This document shows, piece after piece, positions 1 to 9,783 of a stretch of 64,000 bases of DNA. Numbering within the stretch: position 1 is the first letter of the stretch; every line of letters begins with the position of its first letter. Source of the stretch: Stenogyne calaminthoides (Eukaryota; Streptophyta; Magnoliopsida; Lamiales; Lamiaceae); contig JBBCBC010000031.1 in the NCBI GenBank assembly GCA_037126765.1, positions 11,169,638 to 11,233,637 of the forward strand, read 5' to 3'. The notes beneath the pieces were generated by a model. The model had not been told where the DNA came from. It worked only from the letters and a program-made list of their open reading frames with translations, and did no database searches. Both the position numbers and the translations under genes were made by a program.

Positions 1-147
1 CAAGTAATTACAGAATTTCTCAATTGCTCTTTTCATTGTACATTATTGGCTTAACAGCATCCTTCAGTAACTTTAGTAAAATGAGAATCATATACTTCAA
101 TAATAATAATAATAATAATTCTTGCACGTGATCCAACGTGATTCTAT

Positions 148-215
148 CTTTGGTTCATGTAGCCTACCCCAATTATTTGGGATTTAGGCTTGGTTTGTTT
201 ATTTGTTACTATTGT
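148..215 (+). mobile_element. SINE 3' end fragment (Au-SINE-like)
   Basis: The block CATGTAGCCTACCCCAATT followed by TTTGGGATTTAGGCTTGG and a T/G-rich tail resembles the conserved 3' end of the plant Au SINE family (GTAGCCGACCCCACTTAGTGGGATAAGGCTT... in pieces). Only the 3' end is recognisable; no A or B box was seen. Confidence 0.35.
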
Positions 216-239
216 TGCCAAACTATGTTTTGCTTTTTT

Positions 240-700
240 TTTTTTTGCTACTGATTGGTTCTCTTGGATCTTTAATATCTGAACCTTGTCATTCAACTCT
301 TCCAATCACTTTATTCTTGTAGTCATCCTAAATGTTAGTGCTGTATCCAAAGAAATTAAGAATACTGACTTCCTTGGCAATTTTGTCCAGCCATTTGAAA
401 CCTTTTTTGCTGGATTTTTTGTGCTTGATCCAAGTAATTCAGTTCAGTTTCCCATTATTTACAATTTTTTATACCCGTCACAATAGCCATGTTAGGAATA
501 TTTCATGAATAACCATGCAAAAACCTATTTAAAAATCCATTTTTTGAGGTCAATGTCAATAATCTGCTCTCTGGATAAACAAAAATCTTCTGTTCTGTTC
601 ATCTTTTATGATGGTCTATCATCTGAAGATACTTGAATACTTAGCTCAGCAAATCCGAATCCTAAATAAAATATATTATATAGACCTGATTTCAACCAGT
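240..700 (+). other. Remnant of MED15-like intron 3 from a preceding array copy
   Basis: Non-coding. Several short blocks here occur in the same order in intron 3 of the later copies (compare 8990-9560 and 18900-19200): a block around CAGCCATTT, then TTGTGCTTGATCCAAGT, then a block around ATAACCATGCAA, then ACTTAGCTCAG. This suggests that the window opens inside the tail of an older, diverged copy whose KIX exons lie to the left. Similarity was judged by eye and is weaker than between copies 2 to 6. Confidence 0.4.
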
Positions 701-800
701 TGGTCCACACTGCTTTAGTATATTATATCCATTATATTTAACTTGAAATGGGCAATTCTGTACTTATTTTAACATTTATAGATTTTTTTACTTGGAACAG

Positions 801-2538
801 GCGATCCTACATATTCAAGTGGCGAATTTCATGGTGTCCTCAACAATAACATACTAAGCAGTAAGTATTAATCCCACCAAGTGGGTTTGGCTATATGGAT
901 CATATCTTGCCATCGAGCTCAGTCGAGACTCATGTTCTTATCTATATTTGAGTTTAACATATCTTTTTCAGTAATTTCTTTTCTAGTCTTTATAGGTCTT
1001 CATCACCCCCTTTTAATCCAACTTATGAATTTTTACTTTTCATATTGCGCACTCTGTGGCTAATGGTCTGCCTTAGATTCTCATGTGTTCAGGCTACCCC
1101 TACTTTCTTTGTAATGCATTTCCATCTTAAACTTCTCTGTTTCCTATTTCCTACAATGTTACTTTGAGGTCATTAGTTTTTAATTTTTCTTGTGCCTAAA
1201 ACCTGCTTTTTGAATGCCATTTTTTACTTTCTTCTACATTTTTGTTTCAATTCCTCTTCCCAGCAACATCTGCCTCGGGTACGGAAGGCAGTGACTGGAG
1301 GATTGGGGTACAACCACAGGCCAGACAAAGGATTGTAAACAAAATGTAAAATCATATATTTCTCATCTTACTTTTCTGTTAGTTTTTTGTATTCTTCCAC
1401 TACATTTTTTACCGTAGATTTCTTGCCTGGATCCCTTTTTTCAGTTGGGGTGTGTGTGCGTTTGTTTATTATCTTTTTTTTTTTTTTGTGTGGGTGGGTG
1501 GGTGGGGGTTATATAACCTGAATCTGATGTGCAGCCGGACATATTTGCCTTTTAGGTGTAGAGATTGCTGAACAACAGGTATTATTGTATATTAGTTTGA
1601 TGGAATTCTAGTTACAATTTGGTTGGTTTCTTTACTCTGCTGAAAGTTAATTACCTGTTATTTTTTATAGCGTAAGATGTTTGCCGAGTGTGAATGTCAC
1701 TTGTAGACTAAGAAACAGACTCTATATGTGTGATATGTGATAGGAAGTGAATGAACAGAAGTGTAGCCTCTGCTTCTGCTAATGAATTCCATTATGAGTT
1801 CACCAAGTATTGTAAGGAGATGTTAAGCACAAATGTTATGCTACAATTTTCTTTTTCTAGTTATTTCTTGACAAGGTTAAAAATGAAACATATATTGTAG
1901 CATGACGGAGTATGTTATCAAAGGAGTGGACAAAACAATAAACTAAGAAACTGGAATTCAATAATAGAAAACGTAAAGAACAACGGAAGACTTCTTCCTT
2001 CCCAAGCCAGAAGGACAAAATCTCAAATCCAATGATCAAACAATGATCTTCCTAGTACCTTCCCTTTGTTTTGTCTGTTGGTGTCGGGTCCTGCATAAGT
2101 GTATTTACTTGGCAACTTTTTTACCTTATGCACGATCTGTTCTTTTCTTTCTCATCCCTATTTTGGGTGCTCGTGTTTGAACAATGGACTAAGAATATAA
2201 TGCTTAATGAATAGAACACAGACTTTAACGATGCATCATCCTTGCTATAATGAAGAGGGGTTGCAGCAGCTAAAAAATATAGCTTCCAAATTTGAGGAAT
2301 ATATTTATAGTGTGGCAACGGATCAGGTATATTTGACAATAGTTTCCCTTCAAGCTGTATGATGTTGATACTTTACGTTTATGTATCATTTGAAATTTAA
2401 TTTAAGTTGCAACCTTTTTTCTCTGCTTTGCAGTGTGATTATTTAAGAAAAATTTCTATGAAGATGGTAGCTGTGGATCTAAAATACGGGCATCTTATGG
2501 AAAACAGTCGCCCGTCTAATTCTGCAGATAACCCCTAA
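801..2538 (+). pseudogene. MED15-like copy 1, KIX-only remnant
   Basis: This is the most diverged array copy. KIX exons are 1264-1345 (GSDWRIGVQPQARQRIVNK), 2215-2326 (ends ..YSVATDQ) and 2434-2538 (CDYLRKISMKM.., stop TAA at 2536). Splice phases are the same as in copies 2-6: exon 1 ends in AT, and exon 2 is 112 nt. A possible upstream exon at 801-860 is flanked by AG and GTAAGT and joins in frame to 1264, but no start codon was found, so the 5' end is unknown. The stop falls where the other copies read the PQDPG exon junction. KIX domains bind activator peptides in the Mediator tail. The KIX frame is open, but the rest of the gene is missing except for a 3' scrap at 3966-4110. It could be a small expressed KIX protein or a dead fragment. 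Confidence 0.6.
869..945 (-). mobile_element. SINE 3' end fragment, inverse orientation
   Basis: ATCCCACCAAGTGGGTTTGG followed by CTATATGGATC reads, on the minus strand, as the same conserved SINE 3' block found at 148-215. The two fragments are inverted relative to each other about 0.7 kb apart. The rest of this SINE is not recognisable. Confidence 0.3.
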
Positions 2539-3845
2539 ATCAAGGTAAAGATACATATGTTGCTATTTTGGTGGATGTTACAAATTTCTATTTCATTTAA
2601 GACCATTTTGATTATCCCAAGCACTGAGATTACATATGATGAGTTTATTTGTGTTGCTCTTGTTATTGAATTTATACTTATAACATGCTTTAGTAACTTT
2701 AAGAATTTCAGTACTCGTACACTTTAATAATCACCGTTCTAGTCATGTGCGTCTATTACTTCTCGTGTGATGTTTGTGCTTTTATCACCGTCTATCGTTA
2801 GGTGATGACTCGACCAATAACTTGTGCACTGTGCAGGTTACGCCCCCGTCCACATTGGGCCCACAAACATGCCCCCGCGCTTGCCAAATTATCAGTAGCT
2901 TGATAGTATTGCTGTGTTGATGAATAAGAATTGAAGTAATAAACAACACTGCTCCAAGAAAGTAATGCTTTTCTTTATGTTCATGGAAAATTAATTGTAT
3001 CAAAAATTGCACCACACCTTGAGTGTGTGATCCTGGAGTTTGTTGTGTGGTGGTATGCTTCATGCTGCAACGTTTTTAAGATGGAGATTTGCAAGTGTTC
3101 TGATTGAACATTTTTATGTTGTTATACCTAATTTTTCTTCAATTTTCCTAATTTACTCCGTGTGTGTATATATATAAGATCTACATTAAAAATTTTGTAC
3201 AATTATATCATCGGGATTGAAAAAAAATGAAAAAAAAATTATTATGGGGAGATTATTCCAAAGTAATATTTTACATAGAAAAATATTTTTTTATTAAAAA
3301 ATAATATTGAATATAATACTCCATAAATATTAAAATAAATATATGTACAGACTAATCATGTATCTAAGAATATATAACAAATTCATGTAACTAATTACCA
3401 TAAATTTGATTAAAATAAATGTATGCATTTTAATATTATATAAAATAATAAAATATATATACAAACTAATCATGTATCTAAGAACTAAACAATAGTTATT
3501 GTTCGTATTTTTATGAGTGCTTGTTCAAAACATGTACGAGTTATTATGTACACGCAAGTTGACCATAGATAAATATTTTAGGTCATCTTAAAACTCATTG
3601 TAATGATATATTTTTTATATATATATATAAATAATGCCATTTACGAGACCCAAAAAAATATGACTCATTACAATGTGATATTTATTCCTAAATATAACTA
3701 TTTAAGAATCATCAAATAATGACGAAGTAAAATAGATCAAGTGCTTAGAGCATTATTACCTTTGTCTTAAACTCATGAGTTCGAGTCATCATTTGACATT
3801 TGAAAAAAATAACTAGCCCGAGTAGGAACACTGATTTTTAATTCT
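2539..3845. other. Intergenic, AT-rich, nothing recognised
   Basis: No convincing coding exon. The stretch 2810-2890 is locally GC-rich (CCCCCGTCC, GGGCCCAC, CCCCCGCGC) but carries no gene signal I can support. 3120-3760 is AT-rich low-complexity DNA with duplicated short phrases such as AACTAATCATGTATCTAAGAA at about 3350 and 3464. Confidence 0.5.
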
Positions 3846-3965
3846 GGGGCTAAGTCTTGTATGCATTCAGATGCACCGTGCACTAATAGTGCATTTTAGA
3901 ATAGTGCAATTTATTATATTGAAAAATACAATTTATTTATACTGAAACATGCAACTATTTTTCCA
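3846..3965. repeat. Dispersed repeat shared with 51578-51720
   Basis: GGCTAAGTCTTGTATGCAT, CAGATGCACCGT and AGTGCATTTTAGAAT occur here and again, in the same order and orientation, at 51578-51640. It is probably an unnamed MITE or SINE-like element; its termini were not resolved. Confidence 0.5.
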
Positions 3966-4110
3966 TATGATGTATACATGGGTTTAGTTTGTTTTATAGT
4001 TTTAGTTTTGTTGTTTTTCCTCTCTCTTGTAGGATTTTAAATGTGAGTTCTCCACGCTTTGTGCGTTTTTTTCTCACTCAGTTATAAGTATGGTTTGGGT
4101 TTTTTGTCCC
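3966..4110 (+). other. Remnant of a MED15-like 3' end
   Basis: TAGTTTTAGTTTTGTTG, TTTCCTCTCTC, TAGGATTTTAAATGTGAGTT and a following CTTTGTGCG block match the 3' terminal segment of copies 2 and 3 (13490-13600 and 24180-24270). This piece is the distal end of an array unit, presumably copy 1, whose Gln-rich exons have been deleted between about 2540 and 3960. Confidence 0.55.
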
Positions 4111-4139
4111 TTTTTGTGGGTTTATGTTGTTGTTTTTAT

Positions 4140-4680
4140 TTTAGAAAGAGGCCACTCGTATTATTAAGAATCTCAAAGTTGTACATGATCAAGTGCAAGG
4201 ACTTGTAGCTTAGACGGAAAACCTTCCTCAATCCAAACAGATGATTGAATCGAGGTAAAAGAAAAATGAGCTAATCTATCCTGCAATTGTGTTCACATAA
4301 GAGATAGCTCCAAGAAGTTATGTCTCTTCAAAAATGAGCTAATCTATCCCGCTCCGAGTACCGACCCGGGCCGGGCCATGGAATTTCATGTGAAGCTGCA
4401 GCCTTGGACAAAGCCCACCCCATACTTGCCATCATTTTCATTGAAGGCTCCGTCTAAATCTAATCATTTTATCTCGTAAGCAGGCCTTGCACTAGCAGCC
4501 GAGGGCGGGTCTGAAGCATTATCGACATGATATGCCCTCAACATACCTTCCACTGAAGTCAGTGTCAATTGCTTAGCTCCTCCCAACTTATAATCACAAA
4601 TGGCATGCCATATAGCCCATGCTAACCCCAAAAACAACACCAAAAGGTCTCTGGGTAAAGAACAATGCAACTAATTATTT
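4140..4680 (-). pseudogene. LINE-type RNase H fragment, decayed
   Basis: Read on the minus strand, the segment 4464-4670 encodes LAWAIWHAICDYKLGG.., then after a stop LDLDGAFNENDGKYGVGFV followed by QGCSFT. This resembles the linker and start of the RVT_3-type RNase H domain found at the C-terminus of plant L1-type LINEs (pattern W..W..R.., then L..DGAF....G.G.V). Stops and frameshifts interrupt it and no reverse transcriptase lies next to it, so it is a 5'-truncated, decayed copy. A host RNase H-like pseudogene is the alternative. Confidence 0.45.
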
Positions 4681-5070
4681 GTTGTTTTCATTGCTAACTT
4701 TGTTATATTTTATACAAACTAAATTCAGTCTTAGTATGGAGCTTTCTTGTCTTCATCGTGTTTCAGATTCTATCGTCTTCAATCCTAAACACTTGATTCT
4801 GAACTAGATTTTTGTTCCAGTAATCTAGGGGAACGGGCATATATAATATTCGGCTCACAGTGAGACGGGATATAATTTAGACATTAACGCTTCAATATTT
4901 TAAGTGGAGTGAGTGTTAATTGTGTTAAGTTGTACTGCATCTCGTACGAGTTTTGATCATATTGTAATTCGTTGTTTGATGAAGATCCTATTCTTTTTAA
5001 AAAAATACAAAAGAAAAAAGCGCTATATTTCAGGAGCATATTTTCCAAGATATTGAAATCTAAATCCGGG
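4681..5070. other. Intergenic, no feature seen
   Basis: AT-rich DNA between the RNase H scrap and the inverted-repeat element that starts near 5071. Short open frames here show no domain or splice context. Confidence 0.5.
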
Positions 5071-5160
5071 CTGCCCCAATAAAGGCGCAGGTTATTAACA
5101 CCTCCCTTTTTAGGAAATGCACCACCCAGATTAACAGCGCGGTTTCCCTGTTTCACAAGC

Positions 5161-5370
5161 ATGTTTCATCTGGTGTTTCATGTCTTGGATTTGCACCACA
5201 TATCTACGGGTCGGGTGAACCATCTACACCCTAAACACTAAATAACAAACCCTAAATCATGGCCTATTCGGGCCGGGTGAACCATGAACCACTCGGGCCG
5301 GGTGACGGAACGGAGTGGGCCGGAATGGACACGTGGCGCAAATTCGAGGCATGAAACACCAGATGAAACA
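5161..5370. mobile_element. Small fold-back element nested in the TIR element
   Basis: TGTTTCATCTGGTGTTTCAT at 5162-5181 is the exact reverse complement of 5351-5370, so the 210 bp unit has a perfect 20 bp inverted repeat. The interior has duplicated CGGGCCGGGTGA(ACC) phrases near 5268 and 5296. Superfamily unknown. Confidence 0.45.
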
Positions 5371-5529
5371 CACATGTGAAATAGGGAATCCAAGCCGCCT
5401 GATTAATGTACCACTTTTAAGATTAATACACTATTAGTGAACTCTTAAAATTGCCCTTCTCCATCATTACTCATTCTAATCTTTCGTAAATATGTTCCGA
5501 AATTATGTATAATTTTTGAAACTTTCAAC

Positions 5530-5900
5530 CGAAAGTTTATTACAGTAGGTTACCTTGAACATTTCGGTAAAACATTTCGAAAATATATATAAATTTCGCA
5601 TTTTTTTTGTGAAGTTGTGTAATATTTTAGAGAAATTATGCCGATATTTCTTTACATTAGGTTACTTGAAATTTTCGAAAATAATTTTCGGAAATACATA
5701 TATATTTCGTAAATTTGTTTTGAAATTGTGTAAAATATTCGAAACTTTCAGCAGATTGATTTTTATTTACAAATTTTGAAAATAAAATTTGAAAATAACT
5801 TAAAATTTCGAAATTAGTTACCGAAATATTTCTTCATTTTCGAATATTATTGTTGAAAAAACCTCAAAGTTTGGAAAATCAATTCCGAAATTACTTATAA
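5530..5900. repeat. Degenerate tandem repeat, about 112 bp period
   Basis: Motifs such as TTCGAAA, CCGAAATT, TTTACA/TTACAG and TAGGTTAC recur; AGGTTAC occurs at 5547 and 5659, a 112 bp step. Units are strongly diverged, and a third one near 5750 is marginal. Short open frames across it reflect the repeat, not a gene. Confidence 0.4.
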
Positions 5901-6420
5901 ATTTCGGTGAACCAGGTCCGAAAATTTTGAATGCGCGTGACAAGAAAAATAAACGCACAAAATCATAAAAGTGATCCTATTGTACTACCTAGACGATATA
6001 TTGGTCCAAAATACAATCACATTCATAAATAATCACATATAAACAACAAACATTACAACAAATGAGGAGGGACTACCATTCTTACAATTTAACCTAATTT
6101 TACACTTGAAAAAGATAAACTTATATGTATATTGGGCATGAGGAGAGACTATCATTCTTACATTGCCGATCACAAATGAACATATTTCATTAGAACGATT
6201 TAACGTGTTCTTGAATATTTTTTTTTTTTTTTACAAGATATGAATGTGAATGTTGTTCATTTTTTAGGGGTGTAAAAGACTATTCAGTTCTTAGGGGTGT
6301 ATGTGATTATGTGGTAGAAGAAAAATGTTAATTATGTCATTTTATATATACATCAAAATAATAAAATTGAAAGGGTGGTGCATTTCCTAATAAAGGGGTT
6401 GCTAATAACCGGCGCCCCCA

Positions 6421-6560
6421 ATAAAAGCAACCAAGCCACGAATAAGCCCAATAACCCATATGGCCCAATGATTTCCTCATGTGAACTGAACAGGTCCAAG
6501 AGTGTCTTTTCCCGCAAGTCATTAACTGAACGTAAGGAGTAAAGGCAGTGTGAAGCTGAA
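6421..6560 (+). promoter_or_regulatory. Conserved GGCCCA/AGCCCA promoter block, copy 2
   Basis: AATAAGCCCAATAACCCATA followed by TGGCCCAATGATTTCC, ending near TGTCTTTTCC. The block recurs about 150-300 bp upstream of copies 5 and 6 and upstream of copy 3. Its motifs are the reverse of TGGGCC/TGGGCT, the plant site II elements bound by TCP factors in many housekeeping promoters. Conservation across paralogues is seen directly; promoter function is inferred. Confidence 0.5.
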
Positions 6561-6604
6561 GGACTGCCTCCCAATTATTAATTCCAACGTAAACGTTCTT
6601 AACA

Positions 6605-6653
6605 AAGTTTCAAGGTTTTCAAAAAAAAAAAAAAAAAAGTTTCAAGGTTTTTG
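6605..6653 (+). repeat. Poly(A)-only insertion flanked by a short direct repeat
   Basis: AAGTTTCAAGGTTTT stands on both sides of a run of about 18 A. Copy 3 has a single uninterrupted AAAGTTTCAAGGTTTTTGAT at the matching place. The structure looks like an aborted LINE- or SINE-type retroposition that left only tail and target-site duplication. It lies in the presumed 5' UTR of copy 2. Confidence 0.5.
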
Positions 6654-8068
6654 ATATGAACTTCCTAATCTATCTTCCGAATTTACAGCGTGATTCATGT
6701 GTTAGTCTGATAATTTCCAGTTTTCCTTTTGATTTATTGTTTTTTTTTAGGAGTTGGACATGGATAGCAACAATTCGGTTCAGATTCAAGTTGCCGGCGG
6801 CGATGCTGTGGCCGCTGGTGGTACGGATTGGAGGACTCAGCTACAACCAGAGGCTAGACAGAGGATTGTGAATAAGATGTAAAATTATATTCTCAATTTG
6901 TTTCTACTTATTCTTCTAGTGTGGCTCTTCAATTCTCTCTCTTTATTATTATATGTTCTTGGTTCCTCTATGGGTTAAATATAATGTGTAGTTGCATTTC
7001 ATTCCTTTTCTATTGAGTGTTTGGGTGTAGATTACGAAATTGTTTCTGAAGCTGGTGAACAACTGGTATTCTATTAGTTTGCCGGAAATGATATTACTAT
7101 TTGCTTTGGCTTCTTCACCCTGACTAAAGATAACATTTTATGAATCCTTGTTTATTTGTTACATTGTACTTGCTATGTGATTTGCCAGTGACATCTAAGT
7201 GATTCGTTTCATATATAAGCTTGGAAGTTAAAGTATTGATTTTAAGATAATGGTGATGTTTGGTTTTCACTTATAGAATCTTTTAGTTAATGAAGCGATC
7301 ATGAGTTGGGCGAGAACACTAAAGAGGAGTATTGAAAGAATTACAGAAATTCTAAACGGCACCCTTTTAGTTATTACATGTGTGTCTTTCACATATTTCT
7401 AGTTGGAAAAATGTAATAAAGGTATGGTAACATGATGGAAAATGTGCTTGCACATGCAATGCCTTAATGTGGTGTCTTTGTGTCGTAAGCTTTCTTCATC
7501 TAGATTAATGCCTTTATAGAGCTGGTTTTGTGAAAAGAAACATCTGATTGCATCAATTATGTTTAGTATTTATGTTGATTTTTCATATGCACTTTTTAAT
7601 GGGGCGATCTTATTAAAAGATTTAAGAATACTTCGAAGTTTAGGATATTATATATGCTCCGAAGAAAATACCATCACAACATGCGTAAAATGTAATGCAT
7701 TTGAGGCCCTTTGAATTTAAACAATTAAACTGAATGGGAAGCTTAAAGAAGAAAAGTGATGTGAAGCATGGCCATGGGATTATCCCGTGATGGCATACCT
7801 TGATAATTCCCTTGTACAAGCAGTTGATACATTTTACTTGTAAATGTCCCCAAGTTGAATGCCTCTCTTTCTCTCTCTCCCCTCTCTATATATATATACA
7901 TATATATGTGTGTATATATATAATTTATTTATTTACATGTATATATGAAATAAAGGATACAATGATGTGTTGCCTTTGTTTTGATGTCAATTATTTATTC
8001 TTTGTTATTGACTGCTAAACTGGTTACATGTTTTCCAAACTTTTCCCTAGATTTAAGCATTACATTTT

Positions 8069-8238
8069 GGGGTCCTCACTCTAAGGTACAAAAAGTATGA
8101 GAAAATTACTCTAAGGTACAATGTGCAAAAATTACGTTTCACTTTAGTATCTAGTTTGAACTAAAGTGCAAATTTTTTTTACACATTGTACCTTAGAGTA
8201 ATTTTCCCATAAATTTTGTACCTTAGAGTAATTTTCCC
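8069..8238. mobile_element. MITE with 9 bp target-site duplication in copy 2 intron 1
   Basis: 170 bp element, termini GGGGTCCTCACTCTAAGGTAC and, reversed, GGGAAAATTACTCTAAGGTAC. Long internal fold-back around CTCTAAGGTAC, present twice on each arm. TTACATTTT flanks both sides, and copies 3 to 6 have the single empty site GCATTACATTTTCATTGTAT. TSD length points to the Mutator-like superfamily. Confidence 0.7.
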
Positions 8239-9562
8239 TTACATTTTCATTGTATCCAAGATCAGTTAGATTTCTTCTACATGGATCTTGTGTTTTGGTG
8301 CTCATGTTTTTAATATTGGGCTAAGACTATATTGCTTGATGAATAGACTGGAGACTTTGAAGAGGCGTGTTCCTATCTCTGGACAAGAAGGGCTGCGGGA
8401 ACTCAAAAAAATAGCTGTAAGGTTTGAGGAAAAAATTTATACTGCAGCAACATGCCAGGTATAAACAACATGATTTTCCCTTGAATTTGCTGTATGCAGG
8501 CCTAAGTTTATTATTGAACTACTTGGTCCTGAAACCGAGGTTATTGCAACTTTTGACCTTTTTTTCCTGCAGTCAGACTACTTAAGAAAGATATCTTTGA
8601 AAATGCTGACTATGGAGACTATATCCCAGAATCCTATGTCAAATTCTCTTAAGCCTAATGCTGCAAGTAATAATAAAAACCCCCAAGATCCAGGTAAAGA
8701 AACCTATTATTACGGTTGTTATTATTTGCCCCAATCTAACTTGTCATGTGAAGCATTGTGTTACATCAGTTAGTGCTTTTTGTTGCTCTACTTATCAAGC
8801 ATTATAGACTCAACAACGTCCTACAGAAACTCCAGGGATTGAGGACTTTTCTCTTTACGAATTCTAGTTGCTAAACAGTCAATTGGACCTTTGGCATCTT
8901 TTACTCAAATTGTTACTCCTTGAATTACTTCGCTCTTTTAGTCATTCCAAATATTAGTACCTCAGGGAGTTGAACAAGTTTAAAAATAAAAAATAAAAAC
9001 TATATAAGAGTTCATAATTGTGTCAAATTGTCTTTGATAGGTAGATTTCTTGCTTGTCGTTCCAGCCATTTAAAACCCTTTTTTCGCTGTCTCGCTTTGG
9101 AGTCTGAAGCGTTTCTGGATTGTGCTTGATCCAAGTTAACTACATTTAGTCTTCAATCCTTAGACATTTCTATTTCTGATGCATTGGTCCATGCAACACC
9201 TCAGAAACGTTTCCACCTCTTAATGGACAAATGCATATGACAAATATGTTTTTTACTGCTAAATGCTAATGTGTTTAGCAGGTGTAGAGGTCTTACAAAT
9301 TCGAAACTTACACGAGTAATAGTTACTGAAAAGCACACAAGCAGACTAATGTAATTTGACAGTTGTGAGTTCTATGCTTTGAACCGCATCTCTTTATCAA
9401 TATAGTCTATTGGGTACACTGTACATCGTTCTGTTTAGTACTACCATTTTTCTTTTGAGTCTATAAATTCTTCTGTGATAGTTATTGTTCCATTGTGATT
9501 ATTAGGTGATTATTAGACCACTTAGCTCAGATTCCTAATTTTAAACAAATCAAACATCACTT

Positions 9563-9783
9563 TTTTTTTGATAACTCGGTATCCGGCCCAAGGACCGACT
9601 AATCCGGGGGACCAAAACCCACAGTCCACTAGTGGGGGCCCCACTTCAAGTCAGAGCAAAGCTCTGTATGGACTGACCCATCTCAAGAGTTGATCGCACC
9701 TTAGGGGGTTCGAACCTGAGACCTAGAGAGGAACATACTCCTAAGAACCAAGCCTACAACCACTAGGCCAACACTTGGGGGTT
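9563..9783 (-). mobile_element. tRNA-derived SINE in copy 2 intron 3
   Basis: On the minus strand it reads 5' to 3' with an A-box-like TGGCCTAGTGG and, about 50 bp on, a B box GGTTCGAACCC. It ends GGATACCGAGTTATC followed by an A run. The flanks are TCAAACATCACTT (9550-9562) and TCAAACACCACTT (9784-9796), a 13 bp target-site duplication with one mismatch. Copies 3 and 5 have the unfilled sequence CAAACACCACTTGATTTACA. It has no coding capacity and depends on a LINE for mobility. Confidence 0.8.

Larger units (their letters stand above)
5071..6424. mobile_element. TIR element of about 1.35 kb upstream of copy 2
   Basis: The left end (5071-5130: GCCCCAATAAAGGCGCAGG, TTATTAACACC, TAGGAAATGCACCACC) is repeated in inverse orientation at 6368-6424 (GGTGGTGCATTTCCTAATAA, GGGGTTGCTAATAACCGGCG). 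This gives imperfect inverted termini of about 50 bp around an AT-rich non-coding body. A third copy of the terminus lies near 58990. A nonautonomous DNA transposon is the simplest reading. No target-site duplication was fixed and no transposase is present. Confidence 0.4.

Noticed and set aside
2785..3063. 92-codon minus open frame downstream of copy 1
   Set aside because: No motif, no promoter or splice context; composition looks random.
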